From: Phlebotomus papatasi
Lineage: Eukaryota > Arthropoda > Insecta > Diptera > Psychodidae
Reading direction: 5' to 3'
NCBI RefSeq assembly: GCF_024763615.1
Contig: NC_077223.1
Coordinates: forward strand, 15,438,001 to 15,502,000
DNA: 64,000 nt
The notes beneath the pieces were generated by a model that saw only the letters and a program-made list of their open reading frames with translations, was not told the DNA's origin and made no database searches. A program made the translations under genes and the position numbers. Every line of letters starts with the position of its first letter. The stretch's first letter is position 1. Positions 1-10,120 of the stretch are shown here, piece after piece.

Positions 1-560
1 GTCAACAAATTTTGTTGAAATACACAAGGCTTAACAGTGTGAAAAATTATAATCAAACTATAATAGTGGTAATTTTTGATCATGTGACAAAGAATACCAT
101 GAAGTTGTGTATTTTTTACACTATAATAATGTGAAAAACTATAATCATACTATAGGGGGAAGTGGGGCACCTTTGAAATTGGGATTTTTCTCCTATATTT
201 AAGTGGAACTGAGCCATATCACAATGTAACTTAGCTTCTTAATCTGTTTGTGCAACTAATTTATATCACGATAAGGCTCAATTTTATTTAAAAATAGGTA
301 AAAAATTTCGATTTTAAAGGTGCCCCACTTTCAAATGTGCCCCATTTCCCCCTAATAGTGGTAATTTTTGGAATTTTTCAACAGTTTTAAATTATAAAAC
401 ATTGTCGAAAATTTTTTTATGACTATAATAGTGAGAAATTTTACACAGATCGCAATTAAATAATTAATTTGTCCGATTTCACACTATTAAAGTGTTAAAA
501 TTTTACACATTTTTAAATTAAACAACATTGTTGAAAATTTTTCAACTATAATATTGGTAA
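1..560. repeat. Degenerate AT-rich internally repeated block
   Basis: The motif ACTATAATAGTGGTAATTTT and variants recur (about 57-76, 353-370, 421-445, 545-560), alternating with gtgaaaaa(c/t)tataatca units. The copies are imperfect and partly inverted, so this looks like an old satellite or foldback-derived block rather than a clean tandem array. It is interrupted by the MITE at 155-352. No coding signal is seen. Confidence 0.6.
155..352. mobile_element. TA-flanked MITE, GGGGGAAGTGGGGCAC ends
   Basis: The terminal inverted repeats are GGGGGAAGTGGGGCACCTTT on the left and the complement ending ATGTGCCCCATTTCCCCC on the right. TA flanks both ends (153-154 and 353-354). The 198-bp interior has no open frame. 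The related copy at 42412-42639 shares ends and interior motifs. The uninterrupted target survives at about 40-80, so insertion at TA can be read directly. Mariner/Tc1/pogo-type mobilisation is an inference from the TA target. Confidence 0.85.
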
Positions 561-639
561 TTTTCAATCATGTGCAAATTTTTTCGAGGCATAATGGCAT
601 TTCGCGTTTTTTTTTTCGGTCTCGAAAAATGTGCATAAT

Positions 640-812
640 GCCAGGATCTAGTGTATTTCTAAATGAAGCTAATCCTTACAATTATTTTATTTTGATCCAC
701 ATTTGTTTTATCTATCCAAATTGCATCATGTTAAGACCCAGTGTCCTTTAAAAATATGTGAAAAATCCCATAACAATGTAGCCCCATAGCTCAAAGTAGC
801 CCCAGACCCCCC
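640..812. mobile_element. 5'-truncated copy of the GGGGGAGGTGGGGCTAC MITE
   Basis: Only the right part of the family at 40857-41073 is present. Shared stretches include the wording around ccaaattgcatcatgttaa and the end tagctcaaagtagcccc...cccccTA. The left end is missing. Confidence 0.65.
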
Positions 813-1402
813 TAAGTTCCGTAAATTCATCTGAAGCCAAAAAATAGAATATTCCCTGTGAGTAGACAGTTAATCTAGTACAAGTACTTGAACTACTTTT
901 TTGGAGCAGGTTCTGAGTTAAGCTATTTTTTTGTTTATTTTTCCATTTCCAGAACTTGCATGAAATTATCACTGACCAAATATAATTTTTTAATACTCAT
1001 TTACACACTACCGCTAAGTATTTGACCTTAAAATTTTTATTTTGGTTTTCTTATCGTTCAATAAAAAGTAAAGTGTTTAATGATAAGTTTATCAAACTGC
1101 TATAAGTTTGCTTCTCTTTAAATTTCCCTTTTAAATGTTCAATTAAAATTCTTTATATTTAGAAAATATAAACAATGTCATTATAAATATATAAGAAGAG
1201 ATAGAGAGAAATTAGCTTGATGATATAGAATTTCCGTAAAGTGGTGAAATCGAAATTCTATCTGTATAATTGGTATAATTGTTTATTCATGATTTTTTTT
1301 TCTCCGGGGAAATACTTGAAAGTTTTTATCAGTTGGGCATTTGATGAGCTTGAATTGTCAGATAACATTGTCAAGATTGTTGGACGTTTTTTTTGTTCTC
1401 AG
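813..1402. other. Upstream intron or flank of GCLM, no feature seen
   Basis: AT-rich sequence ending in a pyrimidine-rich tract and the AG acceptor at 1401-1402. The open frame running into the exon from 1241 is intronic read-through: it does not resemble GCLM, and the protein match starts only after the acceptor. No N-terminal GCLM exon was found here. Confidence 0.6.
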
Positions 1403-1816
1403 TTGGTGGACTGCCTGAAAGCCACACTTGATGCTGCTTCAATTGATGTGGCTAAAGCAGGAATTACTTCCGTCAAAGTCACACGATCCAGCGATGATTT
1501 GAAGGAGAAGGTGACAGAGCACGAGAGGGCAAATGTGAAGATTGGAGCCAAATTGTTCCTCAACACCAGTTCGACGGGAAATCTCAAGAGTGCCATTGAG
1601 ACACTCTTTGAGGTGTTGGGTGTAGAGTGCCTGGACAATCTCATACTGGCTTACCATCCTCAGGGTAGGACGACAACGAATGGGGTGGCAGTGAATGGAG
1701 GAGACAGTGATGAGACCAAGGAGAGTGTTATGGATTGGACAGGAGGACATTCAGATGCCATCCGGGACCTCAAGGCGTTGTGGAAGGAAATGGAACAGTA
1801 TGCAATTGAAAAGAAG
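1403..1816 (+). CDS. GCLM: Glutamate-cysteine ligase modifier subunit, first visible exon
   Basis: GCLM binds the catalytic subunit GCLC in the cytosol. It lowers the Km for glutamate and relieves glutathione feedback in the first, rate-limiting step of glutathione synthesis. It is an aldo/keto-reductase-fold protein without reductase activity of its own. This exon has 138 in-frame codons after the acceptor TTTGTTCTCAG. It reads LVDCLKATLDA, then KIGAKLFLN, then a GVECLDNLILAYHP segment. These align with the vertebrate GCLM segments around DCIQKTL, KVSAKLFI and GVAQLDSVIIASPP. It ends EMEQYAIEKK at the donor AAGAAG|GTGACC in phase 0. A stretch rich in G, D and E (GVAVNGGDSDETK) makes it longer than the human protein here. 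About 45 N-terminal residues are missing and must lie in an upstream exon. Confidence 0.92.
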
Positions 1817-1886
1817 GTGACCTGACCCCCCTTTGCCATCTTTCCCATATCTCTTTCTTGACCTAATTTTACTTCCTGTTTGCCAG

Positions 1887-2067
1887 ATTTGTCAATTAGG
1901 CATTGCAGATTTGGACGTGAACTCCCTGAAGGAACTCTACAGCACTTCAGAATTCCATCCATCCATCGCCCAGATCAACATTAGTACATGCTGTGTGGTT
2001 CCTCCGCCTCTTCAGGAGTTTTGCCATCAGAACGATATTCAACTATTGACCCACAGTGATCCAGAAG
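1887..2067 (+). CDS. GCLM: GCLM, second visible exon
   Basis: This follows a 70-bp intron (1817-1886) ending CTGTTTGCCAG. It carries 60 codons plus one base, starting ICQLGIADLDVNSLKELY. It contains the most diagnostic part of the family: QINISTCCVVPPPL, then NDIQLLTHSDPE. Human GCLM has VNLASCCVMPPDL and FDIQLLTHNDPK at the same places. The donor is CCAGAAG|GTGAGT, and the codon is split after its first base. The reading frame continues correctly into 7041. Confidence 0.95.
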
Positions 2068-2559
2068 GTGAGTCATTTAATCTCTGTCAACATTAATTAG
2101 CAATTTATGAAGGGCACAAATATTTGGAATCTGGTCGAAATTTGAATATTTCGACAGTGTGGAATTGAAAAGAGGCTCGCATGAATAGTTAAAAGTGCTC
2201 GCATTTGATTTACCCTGACCTTTTAACTTAATAGAGTTTCCCCTCTACAATTCCCGTGGTATCTTACGAATTAGTAATATTGACAAATGAAATTCACACA
2301 ATTTATACCTTTTAAAATAATTTTGATGATACGCAGCGCAAATGGCATAACTTCTTGTGACGCTCGGAATATAATAAAATTTTTACATGTGATCATGTAT
2401 CGTCTTTCGAAATTACAGGGGACTAATTAATTGTCTGGATAAAAATTATTTTGTGTTTGGAATCCTTTATTTTTGTACAAGTGCCTTACAATTCTAATTT
2501 TAAAAAAAAACTTTAAAATATTTAGTGTCAAAAATTAAAGACGTCCTATTCCGAGTTTA

Positions 2560-2770
2560 AGGCTAATAAGGCATCAGTCATAATAAGGAATCAAAGTAGA
2601 CTCTTGCTGATTTTGGAGAATACTCAGCCTGTGAAATTTGGCAGTGAAGATTTATCCTATAGGTACACTGAGAGCCTAGGATCATCGATTAGAGATCCTT
2701 TACATAAAGTTTTTCACCTAATCCTTTACTGTCAAATTTTACAGGCTAAATCAGTCCGAGTTTAGGGCCC
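2560..2770. repeat. Diverged repeat related to 26928-27118
   Basis: Shares the order GACTC..GCTGAT, GAGAATA, a tTGactG/gGcagtG-aaGATTTAT segment, TTAGGATCAT..ATTAGAG and TCAAATTTTA with the element at 26928-27118. Its ends are too eroded to define terminal repeats. Confidence 0.5.
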
Positions 2771-2792
2771 TAAGCTAAGCGAACCTTATGCC

Positions 2793-2924
2793 CTAGACAC
2801 ACTTACGACTTAAGCCGAGAGACGACTTAGTGGAAAATGATTTAAATACACTTTAAAAATTATTTCTAATATAATTACGCTAAGCCGTCTCTCGGCTAAT
2901 CCTCATGTCTGTCAAGGCCCTTAG
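2793..2924. mobile_element. MITE, CTTAAGCCGAGAGACGGCTTA family, copy 1
   Basis: Imperfect terminal repeats of about 40 bp: left CCTAGACACACTTACGACTT then AAGCCGAGAGACGACTTAG; right TAAGCCGTCTCTCGGCTAAT then CCTCATGTCTGTCAAGG. The 130-bp element has no coding capacity. The ends nearly self-complement (GAGAGACG / CGTCTCTC), so it can fold into one long hairpin. Other copies lie at 2925-3058, 9372-9500 and 32443-32575. Confidence 0.7.
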
Positions 2925-3058
2925 GGATTTGACAGACTTGAGGATTAGCCGAGAGACAGCTTAGCATAATTATATTTGAAATAATGGTTAAACTTCATTT
3001 CCATCATTTTTCACTAAGTCGTCTCTCAGCTTAAGCGTAAGTGTATCTAGGGCATTAG
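2925..3058. mobile_element. MITE, same family, copy 2 in opposite order
   Basis: Abuts copy 1 with the ends swapped: it begins at about TTGACAGACTTGAGGATTAG and finishes TTAAGCGTAAGTGTATCTAG. The pair forms a near-perfect 265-bp mirror, either a head-to-head double insertion or an inverted duplication. Confidence 0.65.
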
Positions 3059-3320
3059 GGTGTCTACACATTTTAAGCGTTTTTCATCAAAAATTGCTCT
3101 TTTGAAGGAAATCGTCCGCACTGTTCATCAAAATTCTGTCAAAAATGCGAGTTTTGACGAAAATTGCTTCCAATTTGTAGAAGAGACTATTACTTTAAAA
3201 AAAATTGGAACAACTAAGCAGCTTTGAAATTAAGGAAATCTTTTAAAAAAAGCTTGATTTGACATTTGACATCGCGTAAATTCTAAGAAAAATATACAAT
3301 CGTCAAATTTTTAAATCGGT

Positions 3321-3594
3321 TTTAATGGCTACGGGACACCTTTTAGATCAGGAAAATTTCATGAAGTCGAAATTCGAAACCCTTTCTTTCTCACATGTTT
3401 TACATAAATAACTATCTCCTTTCGCATACCAAATTCGATTGAGCTAAATTGAATTTGGAGTGATGTTTAAGAGAAGAAGAAGAGTGCGAGAGAATGAGAT
3501 AGACATTATGCAAAACACGTGAGAAAGAAAGGGATACGAAATTCGACTTCATGAAATTTTCTTGATCTAAAAGGTGTGCCCGAGTCATAAAAAT
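3321..3594. mobile_element. Foldback element, long arms with GGACACCTTTTAGATCA
   Basis: The left arm (3321-3405) and right arm (about 3510-3594) are reverse complements over roughly 80 bp. The left runs GGGACACCTTTTAGATCAGG, then aatttcATGAAGTCgaaattcg, then CTTTCTTTCTCAC. The right runs GTGAGAAAGAAAG, then CGACTTCATGAAATTTT, then GATCTAAAAGGTGTGCC. It has no open frame of note. Relatives at 20621-20850 and 27411-27600 are more decayed. Confidence 0.8.
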
Positions 3595-4374
3595 TAATTC
3601 GGATCCTCTGTTACAGATTTTTAAATTTAAATATCAATTTTCAATAAACCTTTTGTAACAAATTTCACAAAAAACGAAGATGAAATGACAAGTTCTGTGA
3701 GTTCTTTAAGTTTTCTTTGACTAAGGCCTTTAATTACAAAAAATATTCTTGCAAGATTGGAATAGATACAGCATCATTAACTCTTAACTTAGCAGAGGAA
3801 CCCCTCAATTTTGAGATAAAGGACAATAAAAGATTTAATCCAATAGGTCATTCAATAAATCCGTAGGATAACACATAGATGGCGCTACTATTAAAAAATC
3901 TGAATCAGCCATCTTTCAAATTCTTTTTATTTAAACCGTTAAATCAACCGTTAACTCTTTCGTCTCCTTTGGGACTCTGGGTACCCTTGGAAAAAAATAA
4001 TTTTTTTGTTCTATTTAAAATCGATAAAAATCCGATTCTTGTGGATGATTGCAAACTATAAGGATGTCCAAATCTAGAATATTTTTTGCAGGATCCTAAT
4101 TTACTCCTGAGCTTAGATATTTTTGGTCAAAACTCGTGAAGACATCCCACAAGATAGTGGTCAATAATTCTTCTTGTTTTAGTGATCAACATTGTAAAGG
4201 AGTCATTTGACACGCAAAAATAATTCACAAAATTGATATTATTGGCTTTTGGAAAATTGAAGTTTGTCTCCTTTTCGTTCTTTTGGGGACGAGAGTACCC
4301 ATGAGTTTTCCAATTTCCCAGAGGTGGAAAAAATTCTAATTTTAAAGCATTTTTGAGGGATTCCTTTTAGAATA

Positions 4375-4761
4375 CACAGAAAAAAAATATTTTGTAAAAT
4401 TGTTCGTAAATGTTTGTGAAATCCTGGCAGACTCACGAAATGCTCGTGAATCGTATAACCCACAAACAAGTTCGTAAAATTTTGTAAAATTGTCATTTGT
4501 TCGTAAATTTTTGCTAGACAAACAAAAAATTACGAAAAATGACAAAATTTTACGAACATTTTTTGTGTGCTTACGAACATTTACGAACAAATGTTTTAAA
4601 GTACAAAAAATGTTCGTCAAATGATACGCACATTGTTTGTGAAAAAAGTACAAAATTTTACGAACTTGTTTGTGGGTTATACGATCCACGAGCATTTCGT
4701 AAGTCTGCCATAGAATTTCACAAACATTTACAAACAATTTTACAAAATTTTTTTTTCTGTG
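4375..4761. mobile_element. Foldback element with arms of about 110 bp, CACAGAAAA ends
   Basis: The left arm starts CACAGAAAAAAAATATTTTG and the right ends AAAATTTTTTTTTCTGTG. The arms stay complementary through GTTCGTAAATGTTTGTGAAA, GGCAGACT, CACGAAATGCTCGTG and GGGTTATACGAT/ATCGTATAACCC. The centre repeats TTACGAAC / GTTCGTAA many times. The open frames read across it on both strands are by-products of the inverted repeat. Confidence 0.8.
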
Positions 4762-4902
4762 CAGGATAAAAAGATTGCCTAATCTTGATAAATAAATTCG
4801 AATTTGACCAATCATAATTTTTTATCTATCCTAACGGACTTATTGAATTACCTATTAAAATTAAATATTTAGTGTCAAAATTTAAGATCTGCCATTCTTT
4901 AA

Positions 4903-4960
4903 GGATGATAGGGACACCGGTGTCCCAAAAACTTTTTTTCACTGCCTTCTAATGCTTTAA
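4903..4960. repeat. Fragment of the ACCGGT TTAA-MITE
   Basis: TTAA (4899-4902) is followed by GGATGATAGGGACACCGGTG, the same left end as the element that follows at 4961. It looks like a truncated copy or a remnant interrupted by its neighbour. Confidence 0.5.
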
Positions 4961-5077
4961 GGACGAGTGGGACACCGGTGTCCCAAAAAGACAGTTTTTC
5001 TGACTTTAGACAGTAAGAAAATTTTTTATAATAAAAAAATGATTTTGTTCTTTAGGACACCGGTATCCCACTCGTCC
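4961..5077. mobile_element. TTAA-flanked MITE with ACCGGT palindromes
   Basis: TTAA sits on both sides (4957-4960 and 5078-5081). The ends are GGACGAGTGGGACACCGGTG and the complement CACCGGTATCCCACTCGTCC allowing for one T/G difference, so the terminal repeats are about 25 bp. TTAA target duplication is the hallmark of piggyBac-superfamily transposition. The 117-bp body is non-coding. Related copies are at 11780-12277 and 25781-25909. Confidence 0.75.
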
Positions 5078-5499
5078 TTAAAGGGCTAAAGTTATATTTT
5101 GTTTTAAGAAGTTAGAAAAGGCGATTTTTTACCCCCAATTTTTGACCCTCTTGTCCCTAATGCCCTTAAAGGGTTAATGACACTTCATATCTTTCAATGT
5201 TGCGTTAAAATGTCCTGCATTTATTTAAAAGTTAAAAAGGCCCTTTACACTAGCTTTAAAGTTAAGAAAATCGTTAAAGAATTCGACTTTTTCATTTCAA
5301 TTTCGTTATTGTAAAGTTTGTTACGTATTTGTTATAGGCCTAAGGACAATTGACACTATAAAATTAAAAATCATTATCAGAGTGAATCATTTAAAGATTG
5401 ATTTAAAAATTTAACATTTAAAAATTTGTCTTAAAATACAGAGGAAGTTTGATTTTTTTTTTATGGATTTTTGGAAAGCTATGTTCGAAATAAAGAATG

Positions 5500-5753
5500 C
5501 ACTTGAGAGAAATCCGAAAAAGTCAAAATAACATTCCGGAAATGTTAATTTTACCCTGCAGTATTGATCCTAAATCGGTGTAAATATTATGCTTTTTAGG
5601 TGTATTATGGGTTAAAGTTATCCTTTTTTCATGTTGATTTTACCTTCAAAATGTGTAAAATTAACATTAAAAAATGTTGATATATTTTTACACCCGAAAA
5701 GTGTTAAAGTTATGACGAACAAAAGTTAATCGTAGCCTCTTTTTTTCTTAATG
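5500..5753. mobile_element. MITE, CACTTGAGAGAAATCCG copy
   Basis: A near-identical copy lies at 50144-50399 in the same orientation. Shared internal words include ACATTCCGGAAATGTT, TTTTACCCTGCAGTATTG, TATTATGCTTTTTAGGTGTA and TGTTGATATATTTTTACACC. The left end is CACTTGAGAGAAATCCG. The right end has decayed to CTCTTTTTTTCTTAATG. Confidence 0.75.
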
Positions 5754-6287
5754 TAGAAATTAAACTCATGTAACGGTGTCATAGCCATTTATTTTTTATT
5801 TTAAGTGATTTATCCTAGTTAGAATATTTCAAAATTTACATTTTTGTAACACTTAGCGAAGGTCAAGGTTTTCAAAATGAAAGTAGACAAGTTTGTATTT
5901 TTAGTCAGTCTTTTTTGCATTTCTTTCTTGAATCATCAATATCTTTACGAATTGAGAAAAAAGAATATAACTGATATGATAATTGTTGATTCAAGCGACA
6001 TAATACAGAAATTAGATAAATTATTAACATTTGTAACCGAATTAATTTTCCGTTGAGGATAAGTTTAACCATTCTGGAAAGGTATTGAAAATTTCTGTAA
6101 TTTTTTTTACAAAAGAGGTTTTTTTTTCAAAAGAAAAAGAAATAGAAATTAATGACATGTGCCAGGCAAAATCTCTGCCCGATCTGACGAGGTTAACTTT
6201 GCCTCTCTCTTTAATGAATCTCTCCTAAAATAACGAACCAATGTGTCCGATTTTCAGCGCTGTCCGACTTTTAGTGAATGACCCTAG

Positions 6288-6495
6288 TTTCGGCTTCAGA
6301 CAGGAGGTTTAGCCCAGTTTTCGAAGGTCTCAAAAATCTAAATAACAAGCAATTTTATTGATTTTTCAAAAACTAATGAATCATTTGCCCTTATAATCCA
6401 ATCCTAAACAACAATTTTCTGAAAAATCGTGCCCGATTAGGAATTAGAAATGTTAAGCCTGTTGGCTAAGTCTTAGGTCTGATGCCCGTATAGGG
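6288..6495. mobile_element. MITE, CTTCAGAC..GGTTTAGCCC family, copy 1
   Basis: In reverse relative to 9150-9365: it begins GGCTTCAGACAGGAGGTTTA and ends TAAGTCTTAGGTCTGATGCC. It shares TCGAAGGTCTCAAAAATCTA and a GATTTTTCAAAA segment with the other copies. It is about 205 bp with imperfect terminal repeats. Other copies are at 9150-9365, 27956-28405 (interrupted), 47755-47952 and 47953-48172. Confidence 0.7.
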
Positions 6496-7040
6496 GTCTT
6501 CCCAGTCAAAAGCTCAGGTTGTTTCAGTCTTTTTGTTTTTGGATTGAATAACTTTTGCATTTATGGATCGATTGGGTTAAACTTGGACAGTTTGGAAAGG
6601 TTTATGAGTTATATAAAAGCTATCAGGACATTCTAAGTTTGTAACGCAACCAAAAGAGGCGCTGTCGTGTTAATTTCGAAAAAAATCGATCATTCCATGG
6701 TAGAAAATCTTCCATTCCATCTTTCGTGTCCTTTCGCGAGATTTAAAAAAAAACAACTTTCGAAAGATGAGAAAATGAGCATAAATCACATGAACTTTTG
6801 CCACAAATGCGACGTGTATAATAGCAGCATTTCTTACAATATCTAATTGCATTTTGCAAATAACACTTAAACACAATTGCAATTGATACGATTGGTAAAT
6901 TGACTAAGAAATTTATTTCGACTGATACACAAATTGTTTTACAAGAATGTCGACAATTAACAGGAAAATCACAAATTCTTCCCTCTCACAATTTCTGCAG
7001 GGCCTTATGCAACTTTTGTATTTCTTTTTTTTTCTTTTAG

Positions 7041-7183
7041 AAATTCTGTCCAAAGAAACTCTCTCTGGTGAACTAGACGTGAAGAATTTCTCACCAAAAT
7101 GGACAATCAGATTTCAGGTGCATGTAAAATGTCGCGGAGTTTTGGCTGCAAAAGGGTATGTTGTTGGTGCAAGTAGAGAATAA
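7041..7183 (+). CDS. GCLM: GCLM, last exon with stop codon
   Basis: The split codon completes to E, then ILSKETLSGELDVKNFSPKW and FQVHVKCRGVLAAKGYVVGA, with the stop TAA at 7181-7183. The C-terminal pattern K.RG...AKGY is that of animal GCLM (human VKSRGIIKSKGY). Together the three exons give 738 coding bases including the stop. With the missing N-terminus the protein would be close to the family length of about 275-290 residues. Confidence 0.93.
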
Positions 7184-7960
7184 TGAGAATATAATTTAGA
7201 TTAGAATTTTTGTGAATGAACAAAGAAACAAAAAAAAATGAAACTGATGTCCGAAAACGAAGAAGTGCCGCAACGATTTTTTTCTCGCCAAAATACAATT
7301 TTTGTCTTAATTTGAATAACAATTCTAACGTAGAATTCTTGCAATTCACATCACGTGACTCTTTACTCCAGACGATGAATCTGAACTAATTGAACATTCC
7401 TTTGAAGCAAGATAACGCGGTTTTGGACCGAATTCGATGGAACTTCGAACAAATGCATTTTTGTTATGGTTTTATTTTTAAATTTGTGACGAAAGAAAAT
7501 TTTTTATATGAACTATATTGAACTTTTTTTTTAGATCAAAGAGATTTTTTTTTTGGTAGATGATGTGAGGCTTTAATAAAAGGATATTTAGCATTGTACC
7601 AAGAGAGACACTGTTGTAAATGTGTGTTTTACACTTTGTAAAAACAAAAAAAAAAATATAATTTGTAGAAATTATCTGTAGTGTTATTACTGAAAGTCTG
7701 TTTTATATTATTGTTCAATGTTGGAAAATGATCAAAAGGAGCCCAAGTTGATTTACATTTTGCAATGAGTGTTTCATACGATGACTTTTCTAATAAATAT
7801 TGTATTTAATGTTAAGTTGGGGAAAGAGACAGAGAATCCGATGGGAAGAAAATGATTGTGAAGGTCTCCTTTTTCAATGGTCATCATACGAAAATATGAA
7901 AGAAGCTATATATGTATGTTGAAATATTTTATATAAATAAAATTTATTGCGAATAATAAA
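7184..7960 (+). promoter_or_regulatory. Probable GCLM 3' UTR with poly(A) signals
   Basis: AT-rich sequence after the stop. AATAAA hexamers occur at 7936-7941 and 7955-7960, with earlier ATTAAA/AATAAA-like words near 7575 and 7790. Which site is used cannot be told from sequence alone. Confidence 0.5.
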
Positions 7961-8928
7961 CAAAATGTGACCATTGGATCAATCTCTTGATGGAACAAGT
8001 CAAAGAAGAGACTCACATATCTGTCAAATATATCAATTCATCTGATCTGACTGAGAAATCTTAACCGTGAACTTGTTGCAAATACAAATTTATGCGATTT
8101 ATGCTCCCCAAAAAATATCATTTTCAATGGGAATAAGCAGGTCTGATTGCTGATTCTGATACTTATCTGCTATCGGATTATCCTCAAATTCCCATTTTGA
8201 GCAGCTGTGTAGAGGAAAAACCGCGTGGAAAATTCTGTGACATCGTGTAAATTAAGAAAGATGACTTATTGGACAGACTGTGACTGTATTAATAGATCAT
8301 GGAGCTATTAGAGAATCCACTCAATCTATTTCTCAATATTTGATTTCTACGTCATTGTGAAGCTTCTTTTTTTAAATATAGCATTCGAGGAAAAACAGCA
8401 ATTTAATCTCATATTTATAATGAAAAGAAAACTTATCACTAATTTATTGCAATCATGTGTTAATTTGAGAAATATTAAAATGAAATATTTTTAGAATGCT
8501 TCCTCAAATACGTCCATCCCGTCCATCATTTTATTAAACGACCGAAGCGCGTGCCATCATCACATTTTCAATTATACCTCCCAGTTTATTGGTGAAAAAG
8601 CAATAAATTTCACACTTTTTAAAAATTCCATAATACTTTGTTGTATTTCAACAAAAAAAAAAAACAATGTGTTTTTTGATAAAAGCCGAATAAATGCATT
8701 TTCCAGACATTTTTCCATAAGTCTGATTTAATTTAAATAACAAATCACTAAAGTCATAACTGAATAATTAACCTCTTTTATTTTAGAAAACAAAGTATAT
8801 TGATTAACTGATTTAGTAGTCCTGTCCTGATTATTTCAAGTTATTGACCTTTTTTTAAGAACAAGAAAACTAGTCGTGAGGCTTCTTAAAATCTGCTTTT
8901 CGTTGTTTAATACATCTTCACTCTTGAG
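7961..8928. other. No feature seen
   Basis: Low-complexity AT-rich sequence with no convincing frame, terminal repeats or RNA gene. Confidence 0.5.
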
Positions 8929-9010
8929 TCATTCATTTCATTCATTCATTTTTAACTGCTTATCCCTAAGATCGTCTTTAGACCACTGATTGAAGCCAGT
9001 TCTTGACGGT
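8929..9010. repeat. Retroposon-like tail: CATTCATT run plus CTGCTTATCCCTAAG
   Basis: A run of CATTCATT units leads into ttttaaCTGCTTATCCCTAA. The same arrangement is at 42340-42380 (CATTCATTCATTTTCAACCG then CTTATCCC). Two independent copies of a short repeat joined to the same adjoining word suggest the 3' terminus of a LINE or SINE family. The body is not recognisable here. Confidence 0.4.
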
Positions 9011-9149
9011 CTTACAATTTTAATCAGCAACGCAGTTTATTTGATTCTTCAGAATCTAATAAATTTTTGCCCTAATAATCTAGTTTCTAAATAAGTTTTT
9101 CCAATCATTTTTGAGTAATAATAAATTAGAGCACATAAGCCATATGGCT

Positions 9150-9365
9150 ACCCAAGCCTTATACGGGCTTCAGACCTAAGGCTTAGCTATCTGGCTTAAC
9201 TCCTCTAATTCCTTATCAGGCACGATTTTTTAGGAAATTGTTGTTTAGAATTGGATACTTAGGGCAAATGATCCAATAGATTTTGAAAAATCAATAAAAT
9301 CGCTGCTTATTTAGATTTTTGAGACCTTCGGGAACTGGGCTAAACCTCCAGTCTGAAGCTGGCAT
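9150..9365. mobile_element. MITE, CTTCAGACCTAAGGCTTAGC family, copy 2
   Basis: Left end TTATACGGGCTTCAGACCTA then AGGCTTAGC; right end GGGCTAAACCTCCAGTCTGA. The interior shares CAGGCACGATTTTT, GGGCAAATGATC and TTTTGAAAAATCAATAAAAT with the copies at 47755 and 47953. Confidence 0.75.
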
Positions 9366-9371
9366 TAGGTC

Positions 9372-9500
9372 CTTGACACACTTAGGACTTAAGTCGAGAG
9401 ACAGCTTAGTGGAAAGTGATAGAAATGTGGGTTAACCATTATTTCGAATATAATTACGCTAAGCCGTCTCTCGGCTAATCCTCAAGTCTGTCAAGGCCCT
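9372..9500. mobile_element. MITE, AAGCCGAGAGACGGCTTA family, copy 3
   Basis: Begins CCTTGACACACTTAGGACTT then AAGTCGAGAGACAGCTTAGT. Ends GCTAAGCCGTCTCTCGGCTA then ATCCTCAAGTCTGTCAAGG. It directly follows the previous MITE. A half copy (CACACCTAGGACTTAAGCTA then GAGACGGCTTATCG) follows at 9513-9550. Confidence 0.7.
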
Positions 9501-10120
9501 TACCCCTTAAACACACCTAGGACTTAAGCTAGAGACGGCTTATCGTAATTATTTTCAAAATAATGGCCTCAATTCTAAGACCAAAATCAAGATCAAGAAA
9601 ATTTCAAGATTTTGGAATTCTGAAATCAAAAAAACAAAGACACAAACCATAATGGATATTAAGATTTGCCTGAAACCAATATTTCAAGATTTCAAGACAT
9701 CAAAGGACAATGGGCAGAAATGTATAGGAGATGATCCAACCCTTCGCCAGAGATGGGACTAGGCCCATTTTGTAGGTTTTAGCGCATGACTTAACCCTCT
9801 AACAGTGTTTTCTTTAATATGCAAAAAAAATAGTTAAATAATTTTGTCTAGGGTAATTAATGGTCTACTGAACTCAAAAATACCATCCATTCTTCATTAT
9901 CTCTTTCCGTTTGGGCACCAGGTGAGAAAAGGTAAAGACCGCCTCCAGGCGGTCATATCCGTTTAAGGCATCAAAAGACTGAAAGATTTTTATTGAAAGA
10001 TAGTGAACAAATAGTAAATTAAATGAATTTAAAACGTTTTTTTATGGATGAATGTTCAATGATTATCTAAGAAATGATAATTTTTAGGAAAAAAACGTTT
10101 ATAATTTTTATAATTAGACG

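Larger units (their letters stand above)
2068..7040 (+). other. GCLM last intron, 4973 bp, filled with MITEs
   Basis: It runs from GTGAGT (2068) to a long T-rich tract and TTTTAG (7040). It holds repeat copies at 2560-2770, 2793-3058, 3321-3594, 4375-4761, 4903-5077, 5500-5753 and 6288-6495. The remaining pieces (2100-2555, 3600-4370, 5755-6285, 6500-7020) show no supported gene. The size contrasts with the neighbouring 70-bp intron, and transposon insertion accounts for a large part of it. Confidence 0.85.

Noticed and set aside
1399..1962. Minus-strand frames overlapping the GCLM exons
   Set aside because: Shadow frames of a well-supported + strand coding region.
4342..4815. 157-codon open frame on the minus strand, the longest in this part
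   Set aside because: It lies across the foldback element at 4375-4761. The mirrored frame on the + strand and the repeated FVNVCEIL/FYELVCGLYD words are products of the inverted repeat.
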